IMG/VR virus record: IMGVR_UViG_3300027974_001900
Span: 1-64,000 of that record
Length of the DNA: 64,000 nt
Strand: one strand, 5' to 3'
Source of the DNA: a virus
In this document: positions 31,495 to 39,051 of the stretch, piece by piece
Layout of the letters: each line of letters opens with the position of its first letter
How positions within the stretch are numbered: the first letter of the stretch is position 1
Position numbers and translations under genes: made by a program
Notes under the pieces: generated by a model
The model's database searches: none
Told to the model about the DNA's origin: nothing
Seen by the model: the letters and a program-made list of their open reading frames with translations, nothing else

Positions 31495-33156
31495 TTATAA
31501 ACCTGCTAACCGTTTCATACGTTCAGCAATATCATCTTGCTTCTTAGGCTCCGCACGAGTGCCTCTTAGCAAAAGTGAAGAAGAACGTCTTTCAACTGCC
31601 TCGCTCAATGATTTGGGTGTACTTCTACTGGTTCCATCCCGCATTGTGCTTTTTAATGTTTCATAAAGCAATTTTACTTCTTCAGCTGTCTTGGCACCAT
31701 CAATAGATTCAGCAATTTTATTTTTTTGCTGTCCATTTAGGGAACTATCTGATAGCGCCTTATTAGTATATAGTAGCTTATAATTCAATATTCTTGACTC
31801 ATGTAATTTTTCTTCATAATTCTTGATTTTATTAACCAAAGTTTCATTTAATTTTACAGAATCTTTTAAGCCACTCTTTAATCTCTTGTTTGATTCTTTT
31901 AGAGAATCTACTTCTTGCTCTAATTCTTCAATCTGAGCTTGTAGTTCTTCTAACATATAATCGTGTTCTGCTTCTTCTTTGAACATACCAGTAAATGGTG
32001 ATCTTTGACCTGATCTCTTCCAGTCAAGTTTAATAGCTTCTTTAAGATCTTCTCTTTTGGCTGTTGCTAATAGTGTTTTTAATCTTGTTGCCCAACCTGG
32101 ATGTTGTTTTTCCTGTGTTGTATTAAGAGCGTTTTCAAGTTGTTTTATTAACTCTTTAATAAGTTCAGCATCTGTTAATTCTTTTTTATCAGATTTCTTT
32201 GTTTCTTCTAAATCTTCTTCCTCGTCATCGTCTTCTTCGTCGGATTCTTCTTCGTCTTCTTCGTCGGATTCTTCTTCGTCTTCTTCGTCTTGCTCGTCAT
32301 CATAATACTCTTCATCATCAAAATCTTCTACGTCGGCGTCTGGATTATAATCCTCGTCGTCTTCTTCATCTTCATCTTCTTCTGAATCATAATCAATGTG
32401 GAATCCAACATCGTCTTCTGCGCCGTAAAGATCTTCGTCTCCGAGATCTTCATCATCTTCAAAGTCTTCATCTTCGATGTCAACGTCCATGTCTTCTTCA
32501 TCATCTAAATCAACGTCTTCATCCTCGTCATCAAATTCTTCATCACCTTCATCATTAAAATCATTTAGGTCAGAAAGTTCTTCGGCATCATCTTCAGAAT
32601 CTTCGTCGTCATCTTCAAAATCATCTTCGTCAGATTCTTCTTCGTCATCGTATGGGAAGGTTTCTGATTCATCATCAAAGTCTTCATCATCATTCATTTC
32701 TTCTTCTAATTCTTCATTAAGTTTAGATTTCTTTGATAATACCTTTAATTCTTGAAGAGCAAGTTGTTCTGGGGTTTCTTTGTTTTTGCTGAATTCAAAT
32801 TCTGTTAAAGAATCAAGATCAATTTCAACAACGCCAGTTGGGTAAGCTTTGTCTGCAATCATTTCGCCATCCTTAAAAGCATAATCAAGCTTTGTGAAAA
32901 TAGAAGATTTATTATCTTCATCTGCTTTTGCTTTCTCTGGATCAACAGGAGCAGAACCAGGAGTTACTGGCATACCAGGCATAGGAGCGGCAGCAGGAGC
33001 AGGATCAGCGGCAGGAGCGGCTTGTTCTAAAAGCCTCTCAATTTCTCCTTCAAATTCTCCAGAATATTTTTCAATTAAAGATTGTTGTGCATTTTTAATT
33101 GCAGCTTCCTTTAATTCTTTTGCGTCTAAAATTGCTTGTTCTAACATTGAACTCAT
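31495..33156 (-). CDS. 22: Prohead scaffolding core protein, gp22-like, very acidic
   Basis: The 553 residues form the internal scaffold on which the capsid assembles, later cut up by the prohead protease. The N-terminal helix is followed by a Pro/Ala/Met-rich linker (about 48-68), then an extremely acidic stretch (about 150-325, mostly Asp and Glu with Ser), and coiled-coil helices (YMLEELQAQIEELEQEVDS and LKESNKRLKSGLKDS). T4 gp22 is only 269 aa, acidic and helical; the extra is the acidic insert. It precedes the capsid gene as in T4 and has a late-type element 24 nt before its ATG. On the other strand the acidic repeat makes Ser-rich open frames, which are shadows. Confidence 0.8.
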   Translation of the reverse strand: MSSMLEQAILDAKELKEAAIKNAQQSLIEKYSGEFEGEIERLLEQAAPAADPAPAAAPMPGMPVTPGSAPVDPEKAKADEDNKSSIFTKLDYAFKDGEMIADKAYPTGVVEIDLDSLTEFEFSKNKETPEQLALQELKVLSKKSKLNEELEEEMNDDEDFDDESETFPYDDEEESDEDDFEDDDEDSEDDAEELSDLNDFNDEGDEEFDDEDEDVDLDDEEDMDVDIEDEDFEDDEDLGDEDLYGAEDDVGFHIDYDSEEDEDEEDDEDYNPDADVEDFDDEEYYDDEQDEEDEEESDEEDEEESDEEDDDEEEDLEETKKSDKKELTDAELIKELIKQLENALNTTQEKQHPGWATRLKTLLATAKREDLKEAIKLDWKRSGQRSPFTGMFKEEAEHDYMLEELQAQIEELEQEVDSLKESNKRLKSGLKDSVKLNETLVNKIKNYEEKLHESRILNYKLLYTNKALSDSSLNGQQKNKIAESIDGAKTAEEVKLLYETLKSTMRDGTSRSTPKSLSEAVERRSSSLLLRGTRAEPKKQDDIAERMKRLAGL

Positions 33157-33180
33157 TTATAATTTCTCCATTTATGGTAT

Positions 33181-33190
33181 AATAAATAGT
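33181..33190 (-). promoter_or_regulatory. Late-promoter-like element ACTATTTATT
   Basis: Exact decamer 24 nt before the scaffold ATG, preceded on the minus strand by AATAAATAT, giving a near-palindrome. Confidence 0.6.
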
Positions 33191-33201
33191 ATATTTATTC
33201 C

Positions 33202-33270
33202 CTAATGATTTTTTTTCTTAATTCCGCCAATAGACAGAGAATTTCCTTTTTTACCAAATCTACTTTTCAT
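33202..33270 (-). CDS. 22-aa basic peptide between decoration and scaffold genes
   Basis: The ATG at 33270 shares a base with the stop of the 141-aa gene (TAATG) and has an SD (GGGAG) inside the end of that gene. The frame gives a 22-residue, Lys-rich peptide (MKSRFGKKGN... ending KKKNH) to TAG at 33202. Coupling and SD support translation; no family is recognisable. It lies immediately before the scaffold promoter element. Confidence 0.5.
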   Translation of the reverse strand: MKSRFGKKGNSLSIGGIKKKNH

Positions 33271-33695
33271 TATCCAACTCCCAATGAACCAGACCAGTTA
33301 TTACCAGTAGCAACAAAGGAAGGAACTCCTCTTGGAATTGGAGTTAATCCTGCTATAATTGAAGCAGAACTTTGCACTGTTGTATTTGAAATTAAGAATA
33401 AATCTTCAATTCTCCATTCGCCAGTATAAGATTCTCCAAAAGCTAGTGAAAAATAATTTGAAGTATTAGTAGTTCCAAGAGCGCTAAAGCCGACTCTAAT
33501 AGCTGGAGCACCAGAGACAGAACCAGTATTAACAATTGTTACAAATTTAGTTACATATGGGAACTGAACCTTCAATATTGCTGCATTACTTGCTGGTACT
33601 GTTAAGCTAGAAGTAACAAAAGGAATCCCACCTAATTGATAAGAACCCACTGACCCCAATCCAGGATTTGGCCATTGCATTGTTTCATTTGCCAT
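33270..33695 (-). CDS. Putative capsid decoration or surface protein (141 aa)
   Basis: A small beta-rich, Ser/Thr/Gly/Val-rich protein (PGLGSVGSYQLGGIPFVTSS, KFVTIVNTGSVSGAPAIRVGF), without Cys, membrane segment or enzyme motif. A late-type element lies 22 nt before its ATG, and it is placed between the ribosomal protein gene and the scaffold gene. A high-copy virion protein such as a head decoration protein is a reasonable guess; the sequence does not prove it. T4 Soc and Hoc are not similar by eye. Confidence 0.5.
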   Translation of the reverse strand: MANETMQWPNPGLGSVGSYQLGGIPFVTSSLTVPASNAAILKVQFPYVTKFVTIVNTGSVSGAPAIRVGFSALGTTNTSNYFSLAFGESYTGEWRIEDLFLISNTTVQSSASIIAGLTPIPRGVPSFVATGNNWSGSLGVG

Positions 33696-33717
33696 AATAA
33701 TTAACTCCTTAAGTTAC

Positions 33718-33727
33718 AATAAATAGT
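33718..33727 (-). promoter_or_regulatory. Late-promoter-like element ACTATTTATT
   Basis: Exact decamer 22 nt before the ATG of the 141-aa gene. It overlaps the last codons of nothing: the bS21 stop is 1 nt away at 33728. Confidence 0.6.
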
Positions 33728-33970
33728 TTACTCTTTCTTTTCTTTTGGCATGTCTTTTGCTTCTCTTTCTCTGCGAAGTTTAGCTATAACTTTTTTCCTA
33801 CGATTCTTCATTCTCGATCTTTTTGCAGTTGGAGTTTCATAATATTTTCTATTTTGAATCTCTTCTACAATCTTTTCTTTCTTAACTTTGTTAAGAAATC
33901 TTTTAACCATTCTTTCTGGGTGTTCACCTTGTCTTAGTTTAACTTCGACATTGCATCTCTTGTTTGCCAT
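33728..33970 (-). CDS. rpsU: Phage-encoded ribosomal protein bS21
   Basis: bS21 binds the 30S subunit at the 3' end of 16S rRNA, near the anti-Shine-Dalgarno, and helps start-site selection. The 80 residues follow the bS21 plan: CNVEVKLRQGEHPERMVKRF (with the family's acidic/aromatic N-terminal strand and RF), KKEKIVEEIQNRKYYETPTAKR (family: LxExxxRxFYEKPTxxR), then a very basic tail (RRKKVIAKLRRERE). It lies in the head operon between the 125-aa prohead gene (6 nt before it) and the 141-aa gene, an unusual place for a translation protein. bS21 genes are known from several phages, including a SAR11 myophage. Confidence 0.93.
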   Translation of the reverse strand: MANKRCNVEVKLRQGEHPERMVKRFLNKVKKEKIVEEIQNRKYYETPTAKRSRMKNRRKKVIAKLRREREAKDMPKEKKE

Positions 33971-33976
33971 ACTTCC

Positions 33977-34354
33977 TCATTTAAATCCCTTTAATCCTGG
34001 GATGTTGTTAAGAATGGATAAATCCATTCCTGGATCTCCGTCATCAACGGAACGATTATCTGGACCTGGTGCTGGCTCTAAGCCTTCAAATACGCTGGCG
34101 TATGCACCTTTACCAATAGAATCAGCAAGTTTTTTTCTTACTTCGTTTATTTGTGGTTTTGATTGTGGTTGTTGTGGCTGTTTTTTTGGAGAAGTAACTT
34201 CTGGATCTCTTCTGGTTGATTCAGAAAAGATTTGTTTATTGCCTTTATTAACTTCGTTAATAAGACTGGACAACAGCCCTTCTTCTAGCAACATCTCTTG
34301 TAAACATTCTTTAACAAGAGGCTTCATAATTTTTTTCATTTCGCTCTTTGTCAT
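33977..34354 (-). CDS. Prohead core-type protein (125 aa)
   Basis: The N-terminus is an amphipathic helix (MKPLVKECLQEMLLEEGLLS, then NEVNKGN), the middle is Pro/Gln/Lys-rich (SPKKQPQQPQSKPQ) and the end is Gly/Pro/Asp-rich. Small proteins with such a start lie next to the gp21 protease in several marine T4-like phages, and T4 has gp67 and gp68 there. The helix with LLEE and LINE gives possible gp21 cut sites, so an internal core role is likely. Its start overlaps the protease stop (34354/34355) directly. Confidence 0.6.
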   Translation of the reverse strand: MTKSEMKKIMKPLVKECLQEMLLEEGLLSSLINEVNKGNKQIFSESTRRDPEVTSPKKQPQQPQSKPQINEVRKKLADSIGKGAYASVFEGLEPAPGPDNRSVDDGDPGMDLSILNNIPGLKGFK

Positions 34355-34945
34355 TTAATCCTCAATTAGAATGTCATTCATTGCTCTAAAAATCTTATCT
34401 GATTTGGTAAAGATATTTGGTTCTTTGTGTTCCTTAAATAAGAAAGCACCAGTTGTTGATGGTTCCGAAACAAGATCAAAGCAGATTAACTGAAAGTCAT
34501 CTTGTACCATTGTTGTTCCGCCTTGGTCCTTTGTCGAACCAAGACCGCGAGAAGAAACGCCAAGCTTAACTCCGCCCCTAATAAGATCCTTTGCAATTCT
34601 ACCAGCAGGAGTATCTAATAGGCGAAGCTTTCCAATAACTTCATCATTTCTCATCTCAATGTGTGTTACGATGTGAGAAGCATTTTTTAATTCGATAACA
34701 GAGGAGTCTGGGTGGTCTAACTCGCCAAGTGCTCTTTTTTCTTGAACAAGTTTTTTATAGTTTTCTACTTCTCTTTGAAGTGTTCTCTTTGGATAAACTC
34801 TGCCGTTGCCATTCTTAGCATCTGCCCTTTGCAGACGACCAGCAAGAATGACATCGCCAGCTTCAATCATTCTCTTATCATCTTCTGTTAAAAGAGAAGA
34901 ATCATTATCAAGTTCAAGAAATTCTGTTAAAACGTATTTATTCAT
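34355..34945 (-). CDS. 21: Prohead core protease, gp21-like
   Basis: Serine protease that cuts scaffold and capsid N-termini during head maturation. The 196 residues have the family's ordered motifs: AGRLQRADAKNGNGRVYPKR, RALGELDHPDSS with catalytic His78, and GGVKLGVSSRGLG with the catalytic Ser at 131/132. It is cut short relative to T4 gp21 (212). It lies between portal-side genes and the scaffold, as in T4, one base after the 65-aa gene stop region and directly before the 125-aa core protein. Confidence 0.9.
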   Translation of the reverse strand: MNKYVLTEFLELDNDSSLLTEDDKRMIEAGDVILAGRLQRADAKNGNGRVYPKRTLQREVENYKKLVQEKRALGELDHPDSSVIELKNASHIVTHIEMRNDEVIGKLRLLDTPAGRIAKDLIRGGVKLGVSSRGLGSTKDQGGTTMVQDDFQLICFDLVSEPSTTGAFLFKEHKEPNIFTKSDKIFRAMNDILIED

Positions 34946-35142
34946 TATTTTATTGCCTTTAACAAACCAGTCAATCTAACTGTCTCTTCTCTAGTTTTAG
35001 CCATGCTTTTAATTCTATCCATTTCTAAATCTAGTGCAACCACAGCAGGATCTTTGGCCAATGGAGTATCTTCATTCAGGCTCTTAAACCTAGTAACTTC
35101 TTCTTCAATAATCTGATTTAGTCTTTCGTATGATATTTTCAT
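34945..35142 (-). CDS. Small prohead-associated protein (65 aa)
   Basis: Starts with an amphipathic helix (YERLNQIIEEEVTRFKSLNE) ending SLNE-D, matching the (L/I)xE cut pattern of the prohead protease encoded next door, and then a helical tail (ALDLEMDRIKSMAKTREE). An upstream in-frame Met 7 codons earlier is possible, but the ATG at 35142 has a strong SD (AAGGAGG, 9 nt) so it is preferred. The end overlaps the gp21 start. I expect an internal core peptide; no family is known to me. Confidence 0.6.
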   Translation of the reverse strand: MKISYERLNQIIEEEVTRFKSLNEDTPLAKDPAVVALDLEMDRIKSMAKTREETVRLTGLLKAIK

Positions 35143-35163
35143 AGTCAGCAACCTCCTTTGCAA

Positions 35164-35511
35164 TTAGTTGGTGGTCTTTTCATCCACTTGTTTGTCCAGA
35201 GATTGTGCCCCTGATTTGATTTTAAAATTAAAGCCATCATCGCTTACTCCCATATTTAATATGTAGCTAGTTCCAGAGCTTAAAAATCCCAATAACATAA
35301 AATTTATTATAGACTGCTCAAAACTAAATAGTTCGGTATATGGAGAAACTCCACATAAAAACATTCCTACCCAAAATCCCATACACATAGGACATTGGAA
35401 TAATTCTCCAAACCATCCTTTTGTAGGTCTAATGAATTTTAAAATTGCACCATAACAAAGTATTTGGGTTAAGCCATAAGCAATAAGAATAAAATAAATT
35501 AGTTGAAGCAT
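35164..35511 (-). CDS. DUF1360-type membrane protein (115 aa)
   Basis: Three hydrophobic segments (about 3-22 LQLIYFILIAYGLTQILC; 43-58 GFWVGMFLCGV; 68-88 IINFMLLGFLSSGTSY) and the signature FQCPMCMGFWVG, which is typical of the DUF1360 family found in tailed phages and some bacteria. The Cys pair may bind metal or form a disulfide. The C-terminus is soluble and Lys/Asp-rich. Function is unknown. It lies between the 65-aa gene and the 203-aa gene in the portal-protease interval. Confidence 0.75.
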   Translation of the reverse strand: MLQLIYFILIAYGLTQILCYGAILKFIRPTKGWFGELFQCPMCMGFWVGMFLCGVSPYTELFSFEQSIINFMLLGFLSSGTSYILNMGVSDDGFNFKIKSGAQSLDKQVDEKTTN

Positions 35512-35547
35512 TTATCCTCTATTGTTGTTCGAACCAATTAATTCTTC

Positions 35548-36159
35548 CTACACCCTATAAAGAATACCATAAGCAGTTTGATAAATGTTTACGTGTCCTT
35601 TTCTTGGTTTTTGTGGAACTTCACCAAGTTCGGTTGTATCTTCTTCTTCTGGATTTACAAACATATCTTCAACGTTTTCTTCATAATTCTTGGAAATGTC
35701 AATGAACTCCATTTCTTTTTCCATAAATCTCTTTGTAAGAAGAATTATGACTTGCATAACGTCAATCTTGTCGTTTGGAGGATAAAATGACTCTAACGAA
35801 TTAATAATCGCTCCACTTCTAATTGTTCCCTTAATTAAGACACCTTTTCTATCTAAAAATTTAAAGTATCTATTTTGAGCAGGATACGTATCAGATGTTA
35901 CATTGTCTTTTGGAATTGTAAATATTTTATTTTTTGATGGAATAATAACTATGTCAATCAAAGGATGGTCATAAATAACAATGTTGTTATCCAATGTTTT
36001 TCTTATATTAAGCTTAACTTTTATGAATCTTGGTCCAAAGATAATTTTAATTTCTTCTTTCTTTGGCTCCTCATCTGCGCCCATAGGTGTTCCAATGTCT
36101 TCTGGATTAACACCAGCAGCTGCAACTTCTTTACCTGTTATTTTAATAGTTATTGCCAT
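35548..36159 (-). CDS. Hypothetical head-operon protein (203 aa)
   Basis: Unrecognised. Begins with a short beta region (AITIKITGKEVAAAG), an acidic Pro/Glu loop, then a beta-rich domain (IIFGPRFIKVKLNIRKTL, NNIVIYDHPLIDIVIIP, YFKFLDRKGVLIKGTIRSG). After a helix (KIDVMQVIILLTKRFMEKE) the end is acidic (NPEEEDTTELGE). It is coupled to its neighbours (3 nt before the 272-aa gene end, 36 nt after it to the DUF1360 gene). A virion-assembly role is inferred from position only. Confidence 0.6.
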   Translation of the reverse strand: MAITIKITGKEVAAAGVNPEDIGTPMGADEEPKKEEIKIIFGPRFIKVKLNIRKTLDNNIVIYDHPLIDIVIIPSKNKIFTIPKDNVTSDTYPAQNRYFKFLDRKGVLIKGTIRSGAIINSLESFYPPNDKIDVMQVIILLTKRFMEKEMEFIDISKNYEENVEDMFVNPEEEDTTELGEVPQKPRKGHVNIYQTAYGILYRV

Positions 36160-36162
36160 ATT

Positions 36163-36981
36163 TTAGTTCTCTAATTCGTTGACGAGCTTTTGGAATTTAA
36201 GGATCTTTTGTAGATACTTCTCGTCAATTTCTTCGTCTTTGAGAGCGTTAAATCTCTTTTTAACCTCAACAAGCTTCTTTAAAATTTCTTTATCTTCTTT
36301 TACCTCCGCGACGCTATGAGCGGAGTTTAATTTAGAAGAGATGTTTTGTAGTTCTTCGTTTAGAAAGACAACAAAATCGGTATTATCATCCTCTGTTGCT
36401 GTCATATATTTCTTTAACAAAGATTTTTGGTTTTCTAATAGATCGGAGTATTTCTTATTAAAAGCGTTTAAATAGCTGTGAACAACATACTTATCAATTT
36501 TCTCATTAATTTGATCCAACGTTTGTTCGCCAACTGTCATTTTTTCAATTGCTTGTCTTTCCATTAGCATTCTTGCTGGAATGGAAGCTTTGTCTCCAAA
36601 AATTTGTTGAAGAGTTGCAATATCTTTATAGTTTGGAACATAGTTTGCAAAAAATTTAGGAGTCAGTGAACGATTAACTTTTGCGATTAAAGAACTCTGT
36701 TGTTGGAATACTTTATCCATTCCAAGACCAGCATACATTCTTTTTGCTTCTGATAAAATTCTTTCTGCCAATTCTTTATCTACATTCTTTGTTTCAAGAA
36801 CAGCTTTGTAGATCTTTAATTCTTCTTTGAGAACTTTTCCTTCTGAAAAATATTCCACAAATAAATTACGAATTTCTTGTAATTTTCTTGGATCATTATC
36901 TAATTTTGCTTTTGTATATTCTCTTACAAGAGCTTCGTATAAAAACAATGTATTTCTTTTTTTATTGTGGCTTATTTTCAT
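36163..36981 (-). CDS. Hypothetical helical head-operon protein (272 aa)
   Basis: Unrecognised all-helical protein, Lys/Glu/Leu-rich, with many heptad-like stretches (NDPRKLQEIRNLFVEYF, KVLKEELKIYKAVLE, KKRFNALKDEEIDEKYLQ). The N-terminus is basic (MKISHNKKRN). It lies 3 nt after the portal gene, in the place where T4 has small prohead core genes, so a scaffold or portal-associated core protein is a reasonable guess. Its length excludes gp67 and gp68. Confidence 0.6.
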   Translation of the reverse strand: MKISHNKKRNTLFLYEALVREYTKAKLDNDPRKLQEIRNLFVEYFSEGKVLKEELKIYKAVLETKNVDKELAERILSEAKRMYAGLGMDKVFQQQSSLIAKVNRSLTPKFFANYVPNYKDIATLQQIFGDKASIPARMLMERQAIEKMTVGEQTLDQINEKIDKYVVHSYLNAFNKKYSDLLENQKSLLKKYMTATEDDNTDFVVFLNEELQNISSKLNSAHSVAEVKEDKEILKKLVEVKKRFNALKDEEIDEKYLQKILKFQKLVNELEN

Positions 36982-36984
36982 TTT

Positions 36985-39042
36985 TTACTCTTCCATTATG
37001 GTTTCTAAATCCCGGTCAAGTTTATTTAATTGATCCTCGGCTGACTTATTATAATTAGTATCGATTGACTCTGCAATACCTTTTGCTAAACGATCTGATG
37101 TAACATAACCGAATCCAAAGGCATTTCTTTTAGAATTCTTACCGTAAGCTTGACTTCCCCATAAAGACTTAACGTGTCTTGTAAATGGTCCACGATCTTC
37201 TCTTTTGTCATCATCAGTTGGTTTATATTTTTTACCTTTAGAACTAAGAGTTAAGTAAGAACCATCAGCGTATTCAATCTTTACAGGTTTATCTTGTTTA
37301 TCTCTTTTTACAACACTATCTCTTTTAGCTGGGGCTTCTGGCGGTGGTGCTGCCAAAAGTGGTGAACCACCTTCTTCCCCAGGGGCTGGAGCTGCTTCTG
37401 GAGCTGGAGCTGCTTCTCCGCCAGCTGGTGCGGCTCCAGCTTCTCCTCCTTCTGGTGGAGGCGGAGTTATTGCTGCCCCTAATGTTCCTGGTCCTCCACC
37501 TAGTCCGCCTTCTATACCACCTGTAGGTTCAGCCGAAAGCGATGGACCGCCCATTCCACTCATATCACCTGCTGACGGCATATCTTGTGCAGATGCTTCA
37601 ATTGCAGCATCAACTCTCTTATCATAGAAACGTTGTCTTTCAATCTTCTCAAAATCTTCATCAGACATACCGAATATATTTTTTGAAACATATTGACGAG
37701 AAAAGAAGTTTGCACCAAGTGCTTTAGATGCAACGTCTAGTTTTTGGCTCAATCCCTCTAATTCTTGCATCATTGCAATACGAGAAGGATTATTTAGAGA
37801 GAGTTTAAAAGAAATTAAGTCATCACCTCTGAACCCAAGAGTATAAAGATGCACGATGCCAATCTTTTCCATTTCTGAAAGCATTGCTCTTTGCAGTCTT
37901 TGAACTGTTCTTGCAAAACGAATGTCTTTTTGAGCAAGTGTAGACTTATCTTCTTTATCTGACTCAGATTGTGAAAGATAAGCTCCTGGGATTTTAATTG
38001 CGGCAAATAACTTATTCTTTAAGTATTTAATATCTTCAATTGAATCAATACCTTTTTGACCGGCAAGTGGAGTAATCTTAGATACAGAACCAGCGCGGAC
38101 AGGAAGGTAATAATCTTCCTCAACGCTTAGAGGATTATAGCGAAGATCTACTTGTCCTGTTGTATCATCTACAACTTGATGTCTTTTAAGCTGTGTAATA
38201 ACGCGCTGCATATATTGCTCAACATCTTCTGGAGGAATGCCTGAAACGTCGATCTCAAATACTTTTCTGTCTGGTGCGCGAATAACTCTTGCTGCCATCA
38301 TCGCATCTTCTACGAGAATTAACTGACGCCAAATTCTTCTTGCTGGATCTAATACTGATGTGCCGTATGGAGCATACTTATCATTTCCTAATACACGAAA
38401 GTGAGCAATCTGCCAATTTTCAAACGTCAAACCGCCAGCATTCCATTGGAATTGTAGATAATTAGGGTTTGTTTGATCTTGACCTTCTAATCTCTCAACT
38501 TCCTGCGAAGGAAGGCCAATCGCTGCTTTAACACCAAGAACTTCGTCTGTATCAAGATACAAAAAGAAATCTCCATACTTACACATTGTTCTTGCCCAGT
38601 TAAAGAGATTTGATTCAATGTTTAGTGTTTTGTAGAATAAAGTATCAATAATGTTCTTGATTTCTTCGTTGTGGCAATCAATCTTTAATAGCTTTGAAAC
38701 CTCTGTAAAGGTCGTCATTTCATCTGCATAAACATCAAGAGCAGATGCCAACTCTGGATAAAATTCCATTTGCTCAAAGTCAACATATCTTTCTGCACGG
38801 CTTTGAATAGCCATGTTCCCAGAACGAAGTGAATCAAACGGGTTATAAACATTTTTCTTGTATGATAAGCCTTGTAGAGAATTAAACTTGCTTGCATACT
38901 TGTCTAATTGAAACTTTCTTTCTCTTGTTGGTTTTTGTGCTCTAAAATTAATGATAGGACCAGAGAACAACTTTGTTAATCTCTTAAATAAAGGAGACGC
39001 ACTATTTTTTGGATTGTTTCTCTGATCTGCTTTATTTGCCAT
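36985..39042 (-). CDS. 20: Portal protein, gp20-like (685 aa)
   Basis: Dodecameric channel at the head vertex used for DNA packaging and tail attachment. The chain holds the family's conserved core: FNSLQGLSYKKNVYNPFDSL, YPELASALDVYADEMTTF, and QIAHFRVLGNDKYAPYGTS, then KRHQVVDDTTGQVDLRYNP and a later GFRGDDLISFKLSLNNPSR. The C-terminal part has a long Gly/Pro/Ala-rich linker (about 490-580) not found in T4 gp20 (524 aa), and a charged end. It lies 9 nt after the terminase gene, in T4 order. Confidence 0.9.
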   Translation of the reverse strand: MANKADQRNNPKNSASPLFKRLTKLFSGPIINFRAQKPTRERKFQLDKYASKFNSLQGLSYKKNVYNPFDSLRSGNMAIQSRAERYVDFEQMEFYPELASALDVYADEMTTFTEVSKLLKIDCHNEEIKNIIDTLFYKTLNIESNLFNWARTMCKYGDFFLYLDTDEVLGVKAAIGLPSQEVERLEGQDQTNPNYLQFQWNAGGLTFENWQIAHFRVLGNDKYAPYGTSVLDPARRIWRQLILVEDAMMAARVIRAPDRKVFEIDVSGIPPEDVEQYMQRVITQLKRHQVVDDTTGQVDLRYNPLSVEEDYYLPVRAGSVSKITPLAGQKGIDSIEDIKYLKNKLFAAIKIPGAYLSQSESDKEDKSTLAQKDIRFARTVQRLQRAMLSEMEKIGIVHLYTLGFRGDDLISFKLSLNNPSRIAMMQELEGLSQKLDVASKALGANFFSRQYVSKNIFGMSDEDFEKIERQRFYDKRVDAAIEASAQDMPSAGDMSGMGGPSLSAEPTGGIEGGLGGGPGTLGAAITPPPPEGGEAGAAPAGGEAAPAPEAAPAPGEEGGSPLLAAPPPEAPAKRDSVVKRDKQDKPVKIEYADGSYLTLSSKGKKYKPTDDDKREDRGPFTRHVKSLWGSQAYGKNSKRNAFGFGYVTSDRLAKGIAESIDTNYNKSAEDQLNKLDRDLETIMEE

Positions 39043-39051
39043 TTTTTATTC

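Noticed and set aside
32057-32755. Ser-rich open frames on the plus strand
   Set aside because: They are the antisense of the Asp/Glu repeat in the scaffold gene, with no start signals.
35323-35332. Late-type element ACTATTTAGT inside the DUF1360 gene
   Set aside because: It is about 180 nt from the next start, beyond the 18-26 nt range, so it is probably chance; it shows the motif is not exclusive.
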